The notes below the pieces were generated by a model. The model did not search any database, had not been told where the DNA came from, and worked only from the letters and a program-made list of their open reading frames with translations. Positions 63,617-64,000 of a stretch of DNA of 64,000 nt are shown here, piece by piece. Made by a program: the position numbers and the translations under genes. The DNA comes from AP-15 sp963702685 (GTDB taxonomy: Bacteria; Pseudomonadota; Alphaproteobacteria; ATCC43930; CGMCC-115725), in contig CAVPDQ010000008.1 of NCBI GenBank assembly GCA_963702685.1, positions 62,001-126,000 of the forward strand, in the 5' to 3' direction. The first letter of the stretch is position 1, and the number at the start of each line of letters is the position of its first letter.

Positions 63617-64000
63617 TTAGGGATTCACCCGTACGTACACCCCGGCAGAACCCGGTGCATGCGTCATGGCCTGCCGCATGCGCGGCGAATTGGGCGAGGA
63701 ATGTTGCTGTTGCTCCTTCCACTCCGGGCTTTCGGGCACCGCCGTGCCGGCGAATTCGTAGACCGTGCTGTAGCCGCTGGTACCCTCGAGAACCCGATAA
63801 CGACGAGCGTAGATCACTCCCGGCACCTTGCGGTAGCCCGGCACATATTCCCCGCTGTACCAGGCGTTCCACTCCGCATCGACCTCGGCGGGGACGGACA
63901 TGCGGCCAATCTGCAACACCGGCGCCATGCCACGCTCCGGCATTTCCATGCCGTCCGGGTAAATCTGTTCCCCGACAATGCGTGTCAAATTCTTCCCAAT
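63617..64000 (-). CDS. EthD-like dimeric alpha-beta barrel protein (runs off right edge)
   Basis: At least 127 codons on the minus strand; the frame stays open to the edge, so the true start is outside. DAEWNAWYSGEYVPGYRKVP and YARRYRVLEGTSGYSTVYEF match the second repeat of the protein at 44682. Likely the same family; no activity known. Confidence 0.6.
   Translation of the reverse strand: MGKNLTRIVGEQIYPDGMEMPERGMAPVLQIGRMSVPAEVDAEWNAWYSGEYVPGYRKVPGVIYARRYRVLEGTSGYSTVYEFAGTAVPESPEWKEQQQHSSPNSPRMRQAMTHAPGSAGVYVRVNP

Noticed and set aside
1..64000. tRNA, rRNA, riboswitch
   Set aside because: No T-loop, rRNA or known aptamer pattern was recognised by eye; a covariance search would be needed to exclude them.

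Overview
The window is GC-rich, densely packed DNA from what is most likely an alphaproteobacterium of Rhodospirillales/Hyphomicrobiales type. This is inferred from the HpnN-type hopanoid exporter, Coq7 and DsbB, many LLM flavin oxidoreductases, amidohydrolases, solute-binding proteins and CoA-transferases, and palindromic intergenic repeats of the kind common in rhizobia-like genomes. No rRNA, tRNA or CRISPR array was recognised. Most of the window is small metabolic operons typical of soil oligotrophs; accessory DNA sits mainly at 32.6-36.6 kb, 51.2-54.9 kb and 61.5-63.6 kb.

Layout. 0-10.9 kb: the end of an acyltransferase, an N-acyl-D-amino-acid deacylase, an alpha/beta hydrolase with an altered nucleophile elbow, a catalase-like protein, a paired alpha/alpha-toroid protein and ATP-grasp ligase, a TauD-type dioxygenase, an AbrB antitoxin with a ruined toxin, and an amidohydrolase followed by a lipase-like hydrolase. 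10.9-24.2 kb: a coupled acyltransferase and HpnN exporter, a secreted serralysin, carboxymuconolactone decarboxylase plus MFS carrier, cyanase, two convergent GT39-like glycosyltransferases separated by a MITE-like element, and an SDR. 24.3-31.4 kb: a tetronate-type operon (OtnK, OtnC, solute-binding protein), a VOC protein, an aldo/keto reductase coupled to a TRAP binding protein, and an LLM oxidoreductase. 31.5-36.6 kb: a DUF1080 protein, an orphan HicB, a FitAB toxin-antitoxin pair between two copies of a BNR-protein fragment, a second copy of the MITE, and a low-GC PLD-type nuclease. 36.8-52.1 kb: a class C beta-lactamase-like protein, an epimerase, an ABC exporter, two Uma2 nucleases running into a DedA protein, DsbB-Coq7, secreted proteins and a two-subunit CoA-transferase. 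52.1-61.5 kb: an IS110/IS1111-type element, gene fragments, an enolase-superfamily epimerase, a molybdenum hydroxylase large subunit, a double cold-shock protein and a prolyl aminopeptidase. 61.5-64 kb: a mosaic of broken defence and toxin-antitoxin genes (PPOX, BrxC/PglY-like ATPase, nuclease-helicase, TumA, TumE, ArdC fragments).

Two features dominate. At least thirteen otherwise well-preserved genes or gene segments carry single-base frame breaks, mostly one-base insertions; this looks more like assembly indel error than decay and should be checked before any of them is called a pseudogene. Separately, real scars are common: truncated and fused fragments of toxin-antitoxin, defence and metabolic genes, often at repeat or IS boundaries. 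The best candidates for new biology are the MITE with its apparent empty paralogous site, the IS1111-type element with a possible guide RNA region, the TumE-TumA/BrxC-like mosaic, the isolated PLD nuclease, and two enzymes that have lost a usual catalytic residue.
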